Assembly (NCBI RefSeq): GCF_016652235.1
Contig: NZ_JAEPKU010000027.1
Coordinates: 1 to 37,823, forward strand
Origin: Dysgonomonas sp. Marseille-P4677
Lineage (GTDB): Bacteria > Bacteroidota > Bacteroidia > Bacteroidales > Dysgonomonadaceae
DNA length: 37,823 nucleotides
Direction: 5' to 3'
The translations under genes and the position numbers were made by a program. A model generated the notes under the pieces. The model did no database searches and was not told the DNA's origin. It worked only from the letters and a program-made list of their open reading frames with translations. Positions 1-9,244 of this stretch are shown piece by piece; within the stretch, counting starts at the first letter, position 1; each line of letters begins with the position of its first letter.

Positions 1-2
1 GA

Positions 3-1814
3 TTAATATCCTGGATTTTGTACTGTTACTCCTTTGTTTACCTCTGTTTGAGGAATAGGCTCTAAATACATTCTAGGATTCCAGTATGCAACATAAGAAT
101 TTGCATCCCAGTAATGAATTATCTGATTAGGCATTTGCCCATTATTATTCATACTGCTCGAGTAGAACTGTAACTCTCGCATATTCCCCCCTATTATACC
201 ATTAGCAATGTCCGGATGCTTCCAATGCTTTACATCATAATATCGTTGATTTTCACCAACAAACTCAATAGCTTTTTCTCGCTGTATAAGGGTTCTCAAT
301 CGTGCTTGATCACTTTCTGTGATTTTGGGCAATCCGGCTCTATTGTGTACTTTATTAAGAGACTCCAATGCTTTACTTGTATTACCAATTTCATTATAAG
401 CTTCAGCTAAATTGAGATAAGTTTCTGCCAACCTGAATAATGGCGGTTCGAACCAAGTACGTCCTCCTGCCTTATAATAAAACTTAGTAGGAGCACCACA
501 TCCTTTACCCGATTCACCTACGCCAGGAAAGCTATTAGAAGCAGAGGTATTTCCTGCTCTTCTACCCCATCCTCCCAAATTCCAGCTATTATCTCCGGGA
601 TTAGATTTTGAGCCAGCACCAGGTACTATATAGTCAACCTTGAAACGAGCTTCTATTTTTGACATATTTTCTAACCAATGACTTGCCGGTAGAGGACTAG
701 CATCTCCAACCTTAGGCCATACAGGAGTAGTCCCATCTTCCAGATAATAGTTTTCCAGAAAATTTGTTAGAAGCCCTATATTGTCAGTATCCCATCTGTC
801 TTTCCACCAATATGGAGAAGCATTATAGTAATAGGCTAGATAATTGTTATTTTGATTTTCTTCATTGAATTTGTAAGCAAGTATAACTTCGTTGTTATTA
901 GGCAAAGATACTGCTGTACCATAGTCATCCATTGCATTTGGATTAGGATTCCCATCGCCGGCTCCCCCTGTGTTACGTAATTCATAACCATTGGCTTTTG
1001 CCCATGTCAATACAGCTTCATTACTTTTTATGGCCTCGTTCCATCTATTTGTATCATAAGCCCCGAAACATACTAAACTATCAGTTTCACTTCCCGAAAT
1101 ATAAGGTTTGGAAGAATTAAACAAGGGTCTGGCAGCAAACATTTGCAGACGAGCTTTCATCGCTAGTGCAGCCCCTTTTGTTATACGTCCTCCATATTTC
1201 GACTCCCATCTATCAGGTAAGCCAGAGTAGGCTTCTTCGATAAGCCCCTCCACAAAATTGTAAGTTGCCGAAAGTGGAGATCTGCCTATAAATAAATCAT
1301 CATCTGAATTAAAAGATTTCACAACGAGTGGTAATCCTCCATATCTGTAAAACATCCCCATATATCGATATGCTATCAGCGCTGTAGCTTCGGCTTTGAT
1401 ATATCCTTTCATTTCATCACTCATATCGGGTACTCTATCGATGTTTTCTTTCACTATGTAACATGCTCTTATGTACATCCAATTTTGCTTATAGTGATCA
1501 GCTCCGGCATCTGAACCATCAGATCCTGTTACACTTAAGCCTGACTCTGCTATATGAAATGTACCATGCCAACTATAGCCTTTATATCGTTCACCAGAAA
1601 TTGATCCTAGATTACCATGCCCCACACCCCATCCGGTAGGCCATCCATGCTTTAATACATCACGGTAGCATTTAGCAAGAGCACCTTCTGCATTTTTGCC
1701 GGAGGAGTATATCTCGTCAAGGTCTACTGTTCCTGAAGTATCTGGTATTTCCAGGAATTCATTCTCACAGGAAAATAAAAATATTGTTAGTAATAGAATA
1801 ATTATATTTTTCAT
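3..1814 (-). CDS. SusD/RagB-family glycan-binding lipoprotein
   Basis: Surface lipoprotein that would bind an oligosaccharide and cap the SusC-type channel encoded just upstream. The 603-residue product starts with a lipoprotein signal: hydrophobic residues 4-15, Cys16 in an LFSC lipobox, then acidic ENEFLE, as in exported Bacteroidota lipoproteins. The C-terminal half carries typical SusD features: a helical PLFRLAETYLNLAEAY segment, the QREKAIEFVGENQRYYDVKHW segment, and a final NPGY. The length is somewhat above the usual 500-580 residues. It lies 18 bases after the SusC stop, so the two are surely co-transcribed. The stop codon lies at the window edge, so downstream genes of this unit are not visible and the substrate cannot be named. 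Family assignment is secure; ligand is unknown. Confidence 0.95.
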   Translation of the reverse strand: MKNIIILLLTIFLFSCENEFLEIPDTSGTVDLDEIYSSGKNAEGALAKCYRDVLKHGWPTGWGVGHGNLGSISGERYKGYSWHGTFHIAESGLSVTGSDGSDAGADHYKQNWMYIRACYIVKENIDRVPDMSDEMKGYIKAEATALIAYRYMGMFYRYGGLPLVVKSFNSDDDLFIGRSPLSATYNFVEGLIEEAYSGLPDRWESKYGGRITKGAALAMKARLQMFAARPLFNSSKPYISGSETDSLVCFGAYDTNRWNEAIKSNEAVLTWAKANGYELRNTGGAGDGNPNPNAMDDYGTAVSLPNNNEVILAYKFNEENQNNNYLAYYYNASPYWWKDRWDTDNIGLLTNFLENYYLEDGTTPVWPKVGDASPLPASHWLENMSKIEARFKVDYIVPGAGSKSNPGDNSWNLGGWGRRAGNTSASNSFPGVGESGKGCGAPTKFYYKAGGRTWFEPPLFRLAETYLNLAEAYNEIGNTSKALESLNKVHNRAGLPKITESDQARLRTLIQREKAIEFVGENQRYYDVKHWKHPDIANGIIGGNMRELQFYSSSMNNNGQMPNQIIHYWDANSYVAYWNPRMYLEPIPQTEVNKGVTVQNPGY

Positions 1815-1832
1815 GACTATCTTTTTTCTTTA

Positions 1833-4800
1833 TTAGAATTGAATGTTTAATCCGAAATTGAACACTCGTGTTAAAGGATAGATATAAGAAGAACCATCAG
1901 CTGTTTCAGGGTCGATACCCATTTTTCTCATCTCGTTTTGGAAGGTAATCAGATTGTTACCATTTATATATAGCCGTAGAGATGCAAGCCTAGCCATTTT
2001 CAGGAACTTACTATTAGATGGGAAAGTATATCCTATCTCCATGTTCTTCAGTTTGAAGAAATCATTTGAATACATCCAATAATCACTAGATTGACTTAGG
2101 TAGTTGTTTTCTGAAGTAGTAGGATTAAAAATTGAACGTGGATATGTTATTTTACTTCCTGCAGCGTATCTTTCTTCGGTCCATCGCCCGTCATCCATCC
2201 ATTGCCATGCATTACCTGCATATTTAAAGAATGGCATTGTCATACCACTACCCATATAGAATGAGCCTCTGGCCGTTCCATTAAATAATAGTTTTATATC
2301 AAATCCTTTATAATTTACTCCCAACTTGATACTATAATGGTATGCAGGATAGTTAGGATATTCAATAGGGGCAATATCTTTATTGTCGATAATACCATCT
2401 CCATTCAAATCTACATAACGAATATCTCCAAGAGTAGCTTTATTACTAGTGAAAGTATTATATGGGCGATTCGCTAGTTCTTCTTGCGTATTGAACAATC
2501 CGTCACTCTTTAATCCAAAACGCTGTCCGATACTAAATCCTGTTCTGTTCATCCAATAATAAGGGTTGGGCGCTTCTGCTTGATATATAATTTTATTTTT
2601 AGTATGACTCATATTGGCTTCTACCGAATAACCTACATGACCAATTTGATCATTCCACCCCAAACCTATTTCGTAACCTTTATTGGTGGTCTGTCCAATA
2701 TTGCTTGGAGGTACTTTACCTGAATCTACACCGTAAATATCCAAAATTGTTCCAAGGGTGGTAAGAATATCTTTTCTATCTTCTTTAAACCAGTCATATA
2801 TAAATGACAGTCTGTTGTCTAGAAATTTAAGCTCTACCCCTATATCATATTTTTGAGCTTTCTCCCAAGTCACATTAGGATTCCCCAATGTACCTTCCGT
2901 AACACCGAGATAATAGTTGCCAACATTATTTCCTGTATTTCCCCACCAATAACCACTTTGATTAAGATTGTAGGTATTAGGTAAATATAAGTATCTTCGC
3001 TGATTGCCTAGACGGTCATTTCCTACCTCGCCATACGATCCTCGTACTTTAGCAAATGTCACCCATTTATTTTTTGGAAAAAATGATTCACTACTTGGTA
3101 CCCAACCAACAGAATAGGCAGGGAAAAATCCAAATCGTTTTCCTTTTCTAAATTGTTCAGTTCCGTTATAACCTATATTCAACTCTGCCATATAGCATTC
3201 GTCGTAATTGTAAGTAACACGTCCAACCAAACCAATTACACCTGATGGGGTGTTTGTATTATTGCTATCCCAAGGCATATAATATTTTGAAGCTTTTCCT
3301 AAAAATAATCCTGACACATGGTGCAATCCGAAATTCTGGGCCCAACTAAGACCTCCATCCACATACAACTTGTTCCAATTGCTATGTCCCCATGAAGAGA
3401 ATTCATCTTGTCCTATAGAACCTCCAAAAAATTCCAATACATTAGGATCTTCAAGGTTTCGTTGTACGGTATAAGATGGTAAGGATGGTCTAAAACTAGT
3501 TATTCGATTATAGTTATCCTGATAATTTACAGTTCCTTGTACTTTCAAGTTTTTCAATAGATAATCTAGTTCATGTTCTACCTTAACTGTCGCGTTCAAC
3601 AATGTATTGTCGATAGTACCAGTACCACTATTCAGCAGATTGTATATTGCATTTTGATTTCCAATTTGGCTATTTGTAATCTGAGATATTGGATTCTGAA
3701 TAGTACCTGCTTCACCCGCGAAGCCGCTAATTAGTTTTCCATCAATAATACCGGGAGCCATAAACGGATTTCCCTCATATACATATTGCATGATCGCTTT
3801 ATATCGTGCACTTAAGTCATATGGGTCTGATGTATTTCCCGGACCTTGTGTGCTGCCAAATTGACCTGCTAGCCCGACCGATATTTTAAGGTTCTTCGTA
3901 ATATCTATATCAAAGTTTGATCTAAAATTATATCTTTCAAATTTTGACCCGGTATTTGAACCATAATAATTCGTCGTATTTGTAATTCCCTCTTGAGTAA
4001 AATAACCTAGAGAAGCAAAATATTTGAGAGTTTCTGTTCCTCCCGATATATTTAAGTTCAATTGCGCCTGAGGTCCTGATTCACCAAATTGATTACCATA
4101 AAGGTCCTGGCTTCCATAAAACAAAGACGGGCTGTTTAGAAGCATTTCTCTTTGGGCTGGAGACAAGTTCATTCCATCAATTTCATCAGAGGTAAAATCC
4201 CTATTATTTCTGAATTTCCACAAATGGTTCTCGTTGTACTTATAAATATTATTACTAGTGGCTCCTGCATAACTTTTGTTTTCATGATCTATTGCATCAT
4301 TTCTCATAACTGCCCAATCATATGAAGACAGATTCTGTTGAAGATTGGATGCCTTTGTAAATCCATAGTTTGCAGAAAGACTGATAACAGGTTTACCCAA
4401 CATACCTCTCTTGGTCGTTACTATGATTACCCCATTAGCACTTCGGATTCCATATACAGCCGTCGACGAAGCATCTTTCAGAACGCTGACACCTAAGATC
4501 TCGTTCGGATCCATAGCATTAAGCTCGGCGAAGGCTTGTTCAGCCGATTGTTCTACACCATCTATAACTATCAGAGGTGTAGCATCTCCATAAGTGGCAA
4601 TACCACGTATACGAATATTAGCTGCATTACGCCCAGGCTCACCACTAGTCTGTAGGCCTCCAACGCCCGGAGTATTTCCGATAAGGGCATTGGCTACATT
4701 TGACACTGGAGTAGAAGTGATTTCTCTCCCTGTTACGGTTGATATTGCTCCCGTAACATTTATTTTTTTCTGTGTCGCAAATGCAGTGACAACAACCTGC

Positions 4801-5156
4801 TCCAGTCCTATCGACTGATCGGACATTCGAACATCAATTACTTCCTTTCCCGAAACATTGACCTCCATACTCACCATTCCAATGTAGGAGAACACTATAA
4901 TTCCATTACTAGGTACATTTCTCAGTGTATAGTCTCCATTCTCATTGGTAATGGTTGCTAAAGTAGATTGTCCTTTTACACTAACACTGACCCCAATTAA
5001 TGTTTCTCCATGTTCATCAGTAACATTTCCTTTTACTACAATCACGCTGGCAGAACGATCAACTTGTGCATACGCTTGTAGCGAAGGATACATAAGTAGA
5101 CCTACTAGCATCATCCAATAAGGAATCACATGGTACAACAAATTTTTAATTTTCAT
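1833..5156 (-). CDS. SusC/RagA-family TonB-dependent outer-membrane transporter
   Basis: TonB-dependent channel that would import an oligosaccharide across the outer membrane together with the SusD protein after it. The 1107-residue product has a signal peptide ending near AYA-Q (about residue 31), a carboxypeptidase-regulatory-like domain (about 40-115, VKGNVTDEHGETLIGVSV), a TonB-box-like EQVVVTAF near 118, and a plug domain with PLIVIDGVEQ and VLKDASSTAVYGIRSANGVI. A long beta-barrel follows, ending in an aromatic residue (FNFGLNIQF), as outer-membrane proteins do. It is the first gene of a divergent unit facing another SusC across about 1.1 kb of non-coding DNA. No sigma/anti-sigma pair, hybrid two-component protein or AraC-type regulator is adjacent, which is unusual for such loci. 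Confidence 0.96.
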   Translation of the reverse strand: MKIKNLLYHVIPYWMMLVGLLMYPSLQAYAQVDRSASVIVVKGNVTDEHGETLIGVSVSVKGQSTLATITNENGDYTLRNVPSNGIIVFSYIGMVSMEVNVSGKEVIDVRMSDQSIGLEQVVVTAFATQKKINVTGAISTVTGREITSTPVSNVANALIGNTPGVGGLQTSGEPGRNAANIRIRGIATYGDATPLIVIDGVEQSAEQAFAELNAMDPNEILGVSVLKDASSTAVYGIRSANGVIIVTTKRGMLGKPVISLSANYGFTKASNLQQNLSSYDWAVMRNDAIDHENKSYAGATSNNIYKYNENHLWKFRNNRDFTSDEIDGMNLSPAQREMLLNSPSLFYGSQDLYGNQFGESGPQAQLNLNISGGTETLKYFASLGYFTQEGITNTTNYYGSNTGSKFERYNFRSNFDIDITKNLKISVGLAGQFGSTQGPGNTSDPYDLSARYKAIMQYVYEGNPFMAPGIIDGKLISGFAGEAGTIQNPISQITNSQIGNQNAIYNLLNSGTGTIDNTLLNATVKVEHELDYLLKNLKVQGTVNYQDNYNRITSFRPSLPSYTVQRNLEDPNVLEFFGGSIGQDEFSSWGHSNWNKLYVDGGLSWAQNFGLHHVSGLFLGKASKYYMPWDSNNTNTPSGVIGLVGRVTYNYDECYMAELNIGYNGTEQFRKGKRFGFFPAYSVGWVPSSESFFPKNKWVTFAKVRGSYGEVGNDRLGNQRRYLYLPNTYNLNQSGYWWGNTGNNVGNYYLGVTEGTLGNPNVTWEKAQKYDIGVELKFLDNRLSFIYDWFKEDRKDILTTLGTILDIYGVDSGKVPPSNIGQTTNKGYEIGLGWNDQIGHVGYSVEANMSHTKNKIIYQAEAPNPYYWMNRTGFSIGQRFGLKSDGLFNTQEELANRPYNTFTSNKATLGDIRYVDLNGDGIIDNKDIAPIEYPNYPAYHYSIKLGVNYKGFDIKLLFNGTARGSFYMGSGMTMPFFKYAGNAWQWMDDGRWTEERYAAGSKITYPRSIFNPTTSENNYLSQSSDYWMYSNDFFKLKNMEIGYTFPSNSKFLKMARLASLRLYINGNNLITFQNEMRKMGIDPETADGSSYIYPLTRVFNFGLNIQF

Positions 5157-5474
5157 AAAAACATAGATTTGTTAACATATTTTTTAATTGAAAAACTAAT
5201 TAAATTCTCATAAAAAGCGTAATACTTTTTTAAATACTCATGGCTGATTACATATTCTTTTGCTATAAAAAAGAATATATTGTGTGTCTAAATTCATTTA
5301 AAAAGAAACATATCTCGTCATTGATATAAAATATGTTTTTAACTAGATTCAAGGCAATATTCTCATCGATATATCATAGGGCTATAGATTAATGATTAAT
5401 AATGAACTGCAATGTTAGTATAATTAATCTGAGGTTAGCGATACTATTTAGACTAGTAATAATACTTATTTACC

Positions 5475-5482
5475 CAAATATA
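5475..5482 (-). promoter_or_regulatory. Weak candidate -7 box for leftward SusC
   Basis: On the minus strand this reads TATATTTG, matching the Bacteroidota -7 consensus TAnnTTTG. A second match, TAGTTTTG, lies at 5561-5568. Neither has a convincing TTTG -33 element at the right distance, and such 8-mers occur by chance in AT-rich DNA. Use of either would give a 5' leader of roughly 300-400 nt. Confidence 0.2.
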
Positions 5483-5996
5483 CTTTCGTAACATCAGGCC
5501 AGTCAAGAACACCCCCATAAGAAACTAATTTCGCTAGATTCGATCAATAGGCATTGAGCACAAAACTAATACTATTTTAACTTAAATGTATATTTTTTTA
5601 TGTGCAGATATCAAAAAAAATATATTATATCATAATATAGGCACGAAACGGTAAACCCATTATCAATATAACAGGATATTTTTTCTGGAAGGATAATTGA
5701 AAAACTTATAAATAATTAAATAACCTAGCATTCCTGATCTTCCTCATGTCCAGCATTAAGACAGCTATATACTAAAGACAGAAAATAAATTAAATACAAT
5801 ATTGTAATTAATAATATTGCCATAATTGATGAGAGGTTTGATTCCCAGTTAAAGATCGTTGATTATTGTTATTATATGGCTAAGATGATATTAAAATACT
5901 TCTACATTTTCGGGATGAAATTATTAGTTGATACATCCCTAATGATAATGATATACTGCACCTTTGCGATTCGTTATTTTAAAACCTAAATAAATC

Positions 5997-6014
5997 AACG
6001 CAAACCTTTGCGTT
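5997..6014. promoter_or_regulatory. 18-bp perfect palindrome, candidate operator
   Basis: The bases read AACGCAAACCTTTGCGTT: two 8-bp arms around a 2-bp centre with no mismatch. A copy of the right half, CCTTTGCG, occurs at 5961-5968, 44 bp from the matching bases here (about four helical turns). The site is about 43 bp before a candidate -7 box for the rightward SusC. A dimeric DNA-binding protein is the simplest reading; the protein itself is not encoded in the window as far as I can recognise. Confidence 0.45.
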
Positions 6015-6056
6015 ATATTTTAGTAGAGCCTGATAAATATCAACCGTTTTATTAAA

Positions 6057-6064
6057 TACTTTTG
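6057..6064 (+). promoter_or_regulatory. Candidate -7 box for rightward SusC
   Basis: TACTTTTG matches the TAnnTTTG -7 consensus of the Bacteroidota primary sigma factor. Transcription would start near 6071 and give a leader of about 170 nt before the SusC start. No clear TTTG -33 element is visible, so support is moderate at best. Confidence 0.35.
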
Positions 6065-6244
6065 GAGCTTATCATCAATAAACTAAATTATTTAAATGAG
6101 TATAAACGAAAAAATAATTAAGATCATTTCACAAAAAAGAGAGTATTAAGGCCTAAATTCGATGATTTTTTATCTCATTCCTATGATAAATATATACACC
6201 AAATAACCTTTATTTATTAACCCTTATTGTTAAATTTTAATTCT

Positions 6245-9223
6245 ATGCTTAAAGTACAAATTTACAAAAAAGGGATGACTCGCACTTGGGTCGTCCTTGC
6301 ATTATTATTGCTAAACTGTACGTTGGTATTTGCCCAAAATAAGGTCACAGGCCGAGTTGTCGACAATACAGGCGAACCCTTAGTCGGAGTCAGTATTGTA
6401 GAAAAAGGAACTACTAATGGCATTATGAGCGATATCGACGGTAACTTCTCTCTTAATGTAGCACAGGGCAGTATTATACAACTTTCATTTATAGGTTTTA
6501 AAACACAAGAGATTAAAGCTACAAGTTCATTCATGTCTGTAATACTAGAGGGAGATGACAATTTTTTAGACGAGGTAATTGTTGTGGGCTATGGCAAAAT
6601 GACTCGCAAAGATTTGACAAGTTCTATTACAACAATTAAAGCAGATGAACTGAACAAAGGTGGAGTTTATACATCTCCGGGGCAACTTTTACAAGGTAAA
6701 GTTCCCGGACTGACTATTACAACAAGTAGCAACCCTACAGCCACACCGTCTTTGACTCTACGCGGAGCATCCTCATTCAGAGGAGGAGAAGCTCAAGAGC
6801 CATACTATGTAATTGATGGTATACCCGGAGCCTCGATAGCATTAGTTGCTCCGGATGACATTGAATCAATCGATGTTTTAAGAGATGCTTCTGCTACTGC
6901 CATTTACGGTTCGAAAGCAGCAAATGGAGTTATTATTATTACAACTAAAAAAGGTAACAGTGGAGCGGCAAATGTAACTTACAGTGCATACATGGCTGTA
7001 GATCAGGTATCCAACAGATGGGAGCTATTAGATGCCGAACAACATCGTAAAATCCTAGATGACAACGGTCTGACTCTAGGATCGTCCAATTATATAGATA
7101 AAGACACAAATACTAACTGGCAAAAAGAAGTTCAGCGTACAGGTTTTTCCCACAATCACAATATTTCTATTCTCGGAGGAAGTGAAAAGACGAATTATTC
7201 TGTTTCGCTCAACTATTTGGATAATAAAGGGATCATTAAAAATTCGGAATTAGATCGCACGACCGCCCGCATGAATCTAAATACTAAAACATTGGAAAAT
7301 CGTTTAGATTTAGGTTTTAGTTTGAATGCAAGTATTACAAATAGTAAATATATACAAGCCGGCAACGAGGGGCTGAATGTACTGGACGCCATGACGTATT
7401 ACTTACCTGAGTCTCCCGTTTATAATAAAGATGGAAGTTACTTCGAAAATCTGGATAATGGTCAATACTACAATCCTGTTGGGTTGCTTAATCAAAACTC
7501 AGACGATGTTCGTCGAAAACGTATTCAAGGTATTGGTACGGCGTCTTTGCACCTTATTCCTGAAGAACTTGTTTTATCCGGTAATCTCTCATACCAATCC
7601 GACAATGAAAATATAAGCCGTTATAATGATATAAAATCTAAAGTCAAACAAAATGTTGGAGGATTTGCTCTTCGTTATACAAATGAAGATATCCAAAAAA
7701 ACGTTGAAATATATGCTAACTATAACAAAACACTCAATAATATCCACAAAATAGGATTTATGCTTGGATACTCTTGGGAAGAAAGAAACACCGGTGACGG
7801 ATTTCAGTCTACCGATCAATATTTTTCATCAGATGCCTTAGGCTACTACGGCTTGGGAACCGGCAGCTATGAGAATAGAATAGACTATGGATCGTCTTCA
7901 TACAAAACACAAAAATCTATTTCATTCTTCGGACGTGCCAATTATTCATTCAATAGCAAATACTTACTACAAGCCACTATCAGAAGAGACGGATCTTCGG
8001 CCTTTGGCGAAAACAATCGTTGGGGTACATTCCCTTCCGGATCATTGGCATGGAGAATGAATGAGGAGAACTTTATCAAGAATTTAAATATCTTCAGCGA
8101 TCTAAAATTTCGTATAGGCTATGGAGTCAGTGGTAACAGTCTTGGTTTCGATCCATATATATCTCGTGTTCTGTATGATAAAAATGGAACATTCATCAAC
8201 TCGAGTGGAGAAACCGTAAGTGCTATCGGAGCAGTACGGAATGCGAATCCGAACTTGAAGTGGGAAAGGACTTCAATGATTAACGTTGGACTGGATTTCG
8301 GCTTCTTTAATAATAGACTGACTGGTACAGTCGAATATTATGACAAAAGAACGGACGATCTCATTGCCGATTATGAAGTACCTACAACCGAATACTTAGT
8401 TTCATGGTTAACTACCAATGTTGGAGAAATCAGTAACAAAGGTATCGAAGTTACACTAAATGCCACTCCTATCATGACTGATAAATTTACTTGGAATACA
8501 AGTTTGAACGTATCGCACAATAAAAATAAGGTAGTAAGTCTATCAAATGATAACTTTGCAAAAGAATATATAGATAAAGCTGAATTGAACGCGGCAGGAC
8601 AGACAGGCGCACATCAGCAGCGTATTGTAGAAGGAGAACCTTTAGGTTCATTCTATACATGGAAATGGGCAGGCTATAACGAAAATGGAATTTCTCAGTT
8701 CTACACTAAAGACGGCGGCGTTACACTAACCCCATCCGATCAGGATCGTTTCTTAACAGGCTCAGCTCAGCCTAAATTAAACTTTGGGTGGAAAAATACA
8801 TTGACCTATTCTAATTGGACTTTAGATATGTTTTTCACAGGTATCATGGGCAACGATATACTCAATTCGAGTCGTGCTAGCCTTTCTCGTGTAGCCGACA
8901 TTACTCGACGGAATATGCTTGTTAGTGCTAGTCACAGCGAAAAAATGACAGATACAAACTCCCATTTCCTATCTGACCGATATATCGAAAAGGGAGATTA
9001 TCTTCGTTTAGCAAGTTTGTCAATGGGATATACATTTGAGAAAATCAGTAAACATATTAAGAATTTGCGTGTGTATGCCTCTTGTAATAATGTTTTTGTA
9101 ATTACGGGATACAAAGGTCTCGATCCGGAAATTAACCTGGGAGGAACTGAACCGGGTATTGATAATAGAAACTTTTATCCTAAAACTCGCACATTTATGT
9201 TTGGGACCAGTATTACATTTTAA
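6245..9223 (+). CDS. SusC/RagA-family TonB-dependent outer-membrane transporter
   Basis: Outer-membrane importer for a glycan, probably fucose-containing given the GH95 enzyme downstream. I place the start at ATG 6245 (992 residues, MLKVQIYKKG); an in-frame TTG at 6227 would add six residues without improving the signal peptide. The order is: signal peptide ending near VFA-Q, carboxypeptidase-regulatory-like domain (VTGRVVDNTGEPLVGVSI), TonB-box-like DEVIVVGYG, plug with YYVIDGIPG and VLRDASATAIYGSKAANGVI, then a beta-barrel ending in FGTSITF. The partner SusD starts 21 bases after the stop. It is divergent from another SusC operon, and a palindrome and promoter-like box lie in its upstream region. 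Confidence 0.96.
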   Translation: MLKVQIYKKGMTRTWVVLALLLLNCTLVFAQNKVTGRVVDNTGEPLVGVSIVEKGTTNGIMSDIDGNFSLNVAQGSIIQLSFIGFKTQEIKATSSFMSVILEGDDNFLDEVIVVGYGKMTRKDLTSSITTIKADELNKGGVYTSPGQLLQGKVPGLTITTSSNPTATPSLTLRGASSFRGGEAQEPYYVIDGIPGASIALVAPDDIESIDVLRDASATAIYGSKAANGVIIITTKKGNSGAANVTYSAYMAVDQVSNRWELLDAEQHRKILDDNGLTLGSSNYIDKDTNTNWQKEVQRTGFSHNHNISILGGSEKTNYSVSLNYLDNKGIIKNSELDRTTARMNLNTKTLENRLDLGFSLNASITNSKYIQAGNEGLNVLDAMTYYLPESPVYNKDGSYFENLDNGQYYNPVGLLNQNSDDVRRKRIQGIGTASLHLIPEELVLSGNLSYQSDNENISRYNDIKSKVKQNVGGFALRYTNEDIQKNVEIYANYNKTLNNIHKIGFMLGYSWEERNTGDGFQSTDQYFSSDALGYYGLGTGSYENRIDYGSSSYKTQKSISFFGRANYSFNSKYLLQATIRRDGSSAFGENNRWGTFPSGSLAWRMNEENFIKNLNIFSDLKFRIGYGVSGNSLGFDPYISRVLYDKNGTFINSSGETVSAIGAVRNANPNLKWERTSMINVGLDFGFFNNRLTGTVEYYDKRTDDLIADYEVPTTEYLVSWLTTNVGEISNKGIEVTLNATPIMTDKFTWNTSLNVSHNKNKVVSLSNDNFAKEYIDKAELNAAGQTGAHQQRIVEGEPLGSFYTWKWAGYNENGISQFYTKDGGVTLTPSDQDRFLTGSAQPKLNFGWKNTLTYSNWTLDMFFTGIMGNDILNSSRASLSRVADITRRNMLVSASHSEKMTDTNSHFLSDRYIEKGDYLRLASLSMGYTFEKISKHIKNLRVYASCNNVFVITGYKGLDPEINLGGTEPGIDNRNFYPKTRTFMFGTSITF

Positions 9224-9244
9224 AAATTATAAAAAAATATTATC

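Larger units (their letters stand above)
5157..6244. other. Long divergent intergenic region, no gene seen
   Basis: About 1.1 kb of very AT-rich DNA lies between two divergent SusC genes. I find no reading frame with protein-like composition and no RNA gene I recognise. It holds an 18-bp perfect palindrome (5997-6014), a related half-site (5961-5968), and TAnnTTTG-like boxes facing both ways. The length would leave room for long 5' leaders or a small RNA, but nothing in the bases proves either. Confidence 0.6.

Noticed and set aside
6227-6244. TTG start for the rightward SusC
   Set aside because: Six extra residues add nothing to the signal peptide; the in-frame ATG at 6245 is preferred.
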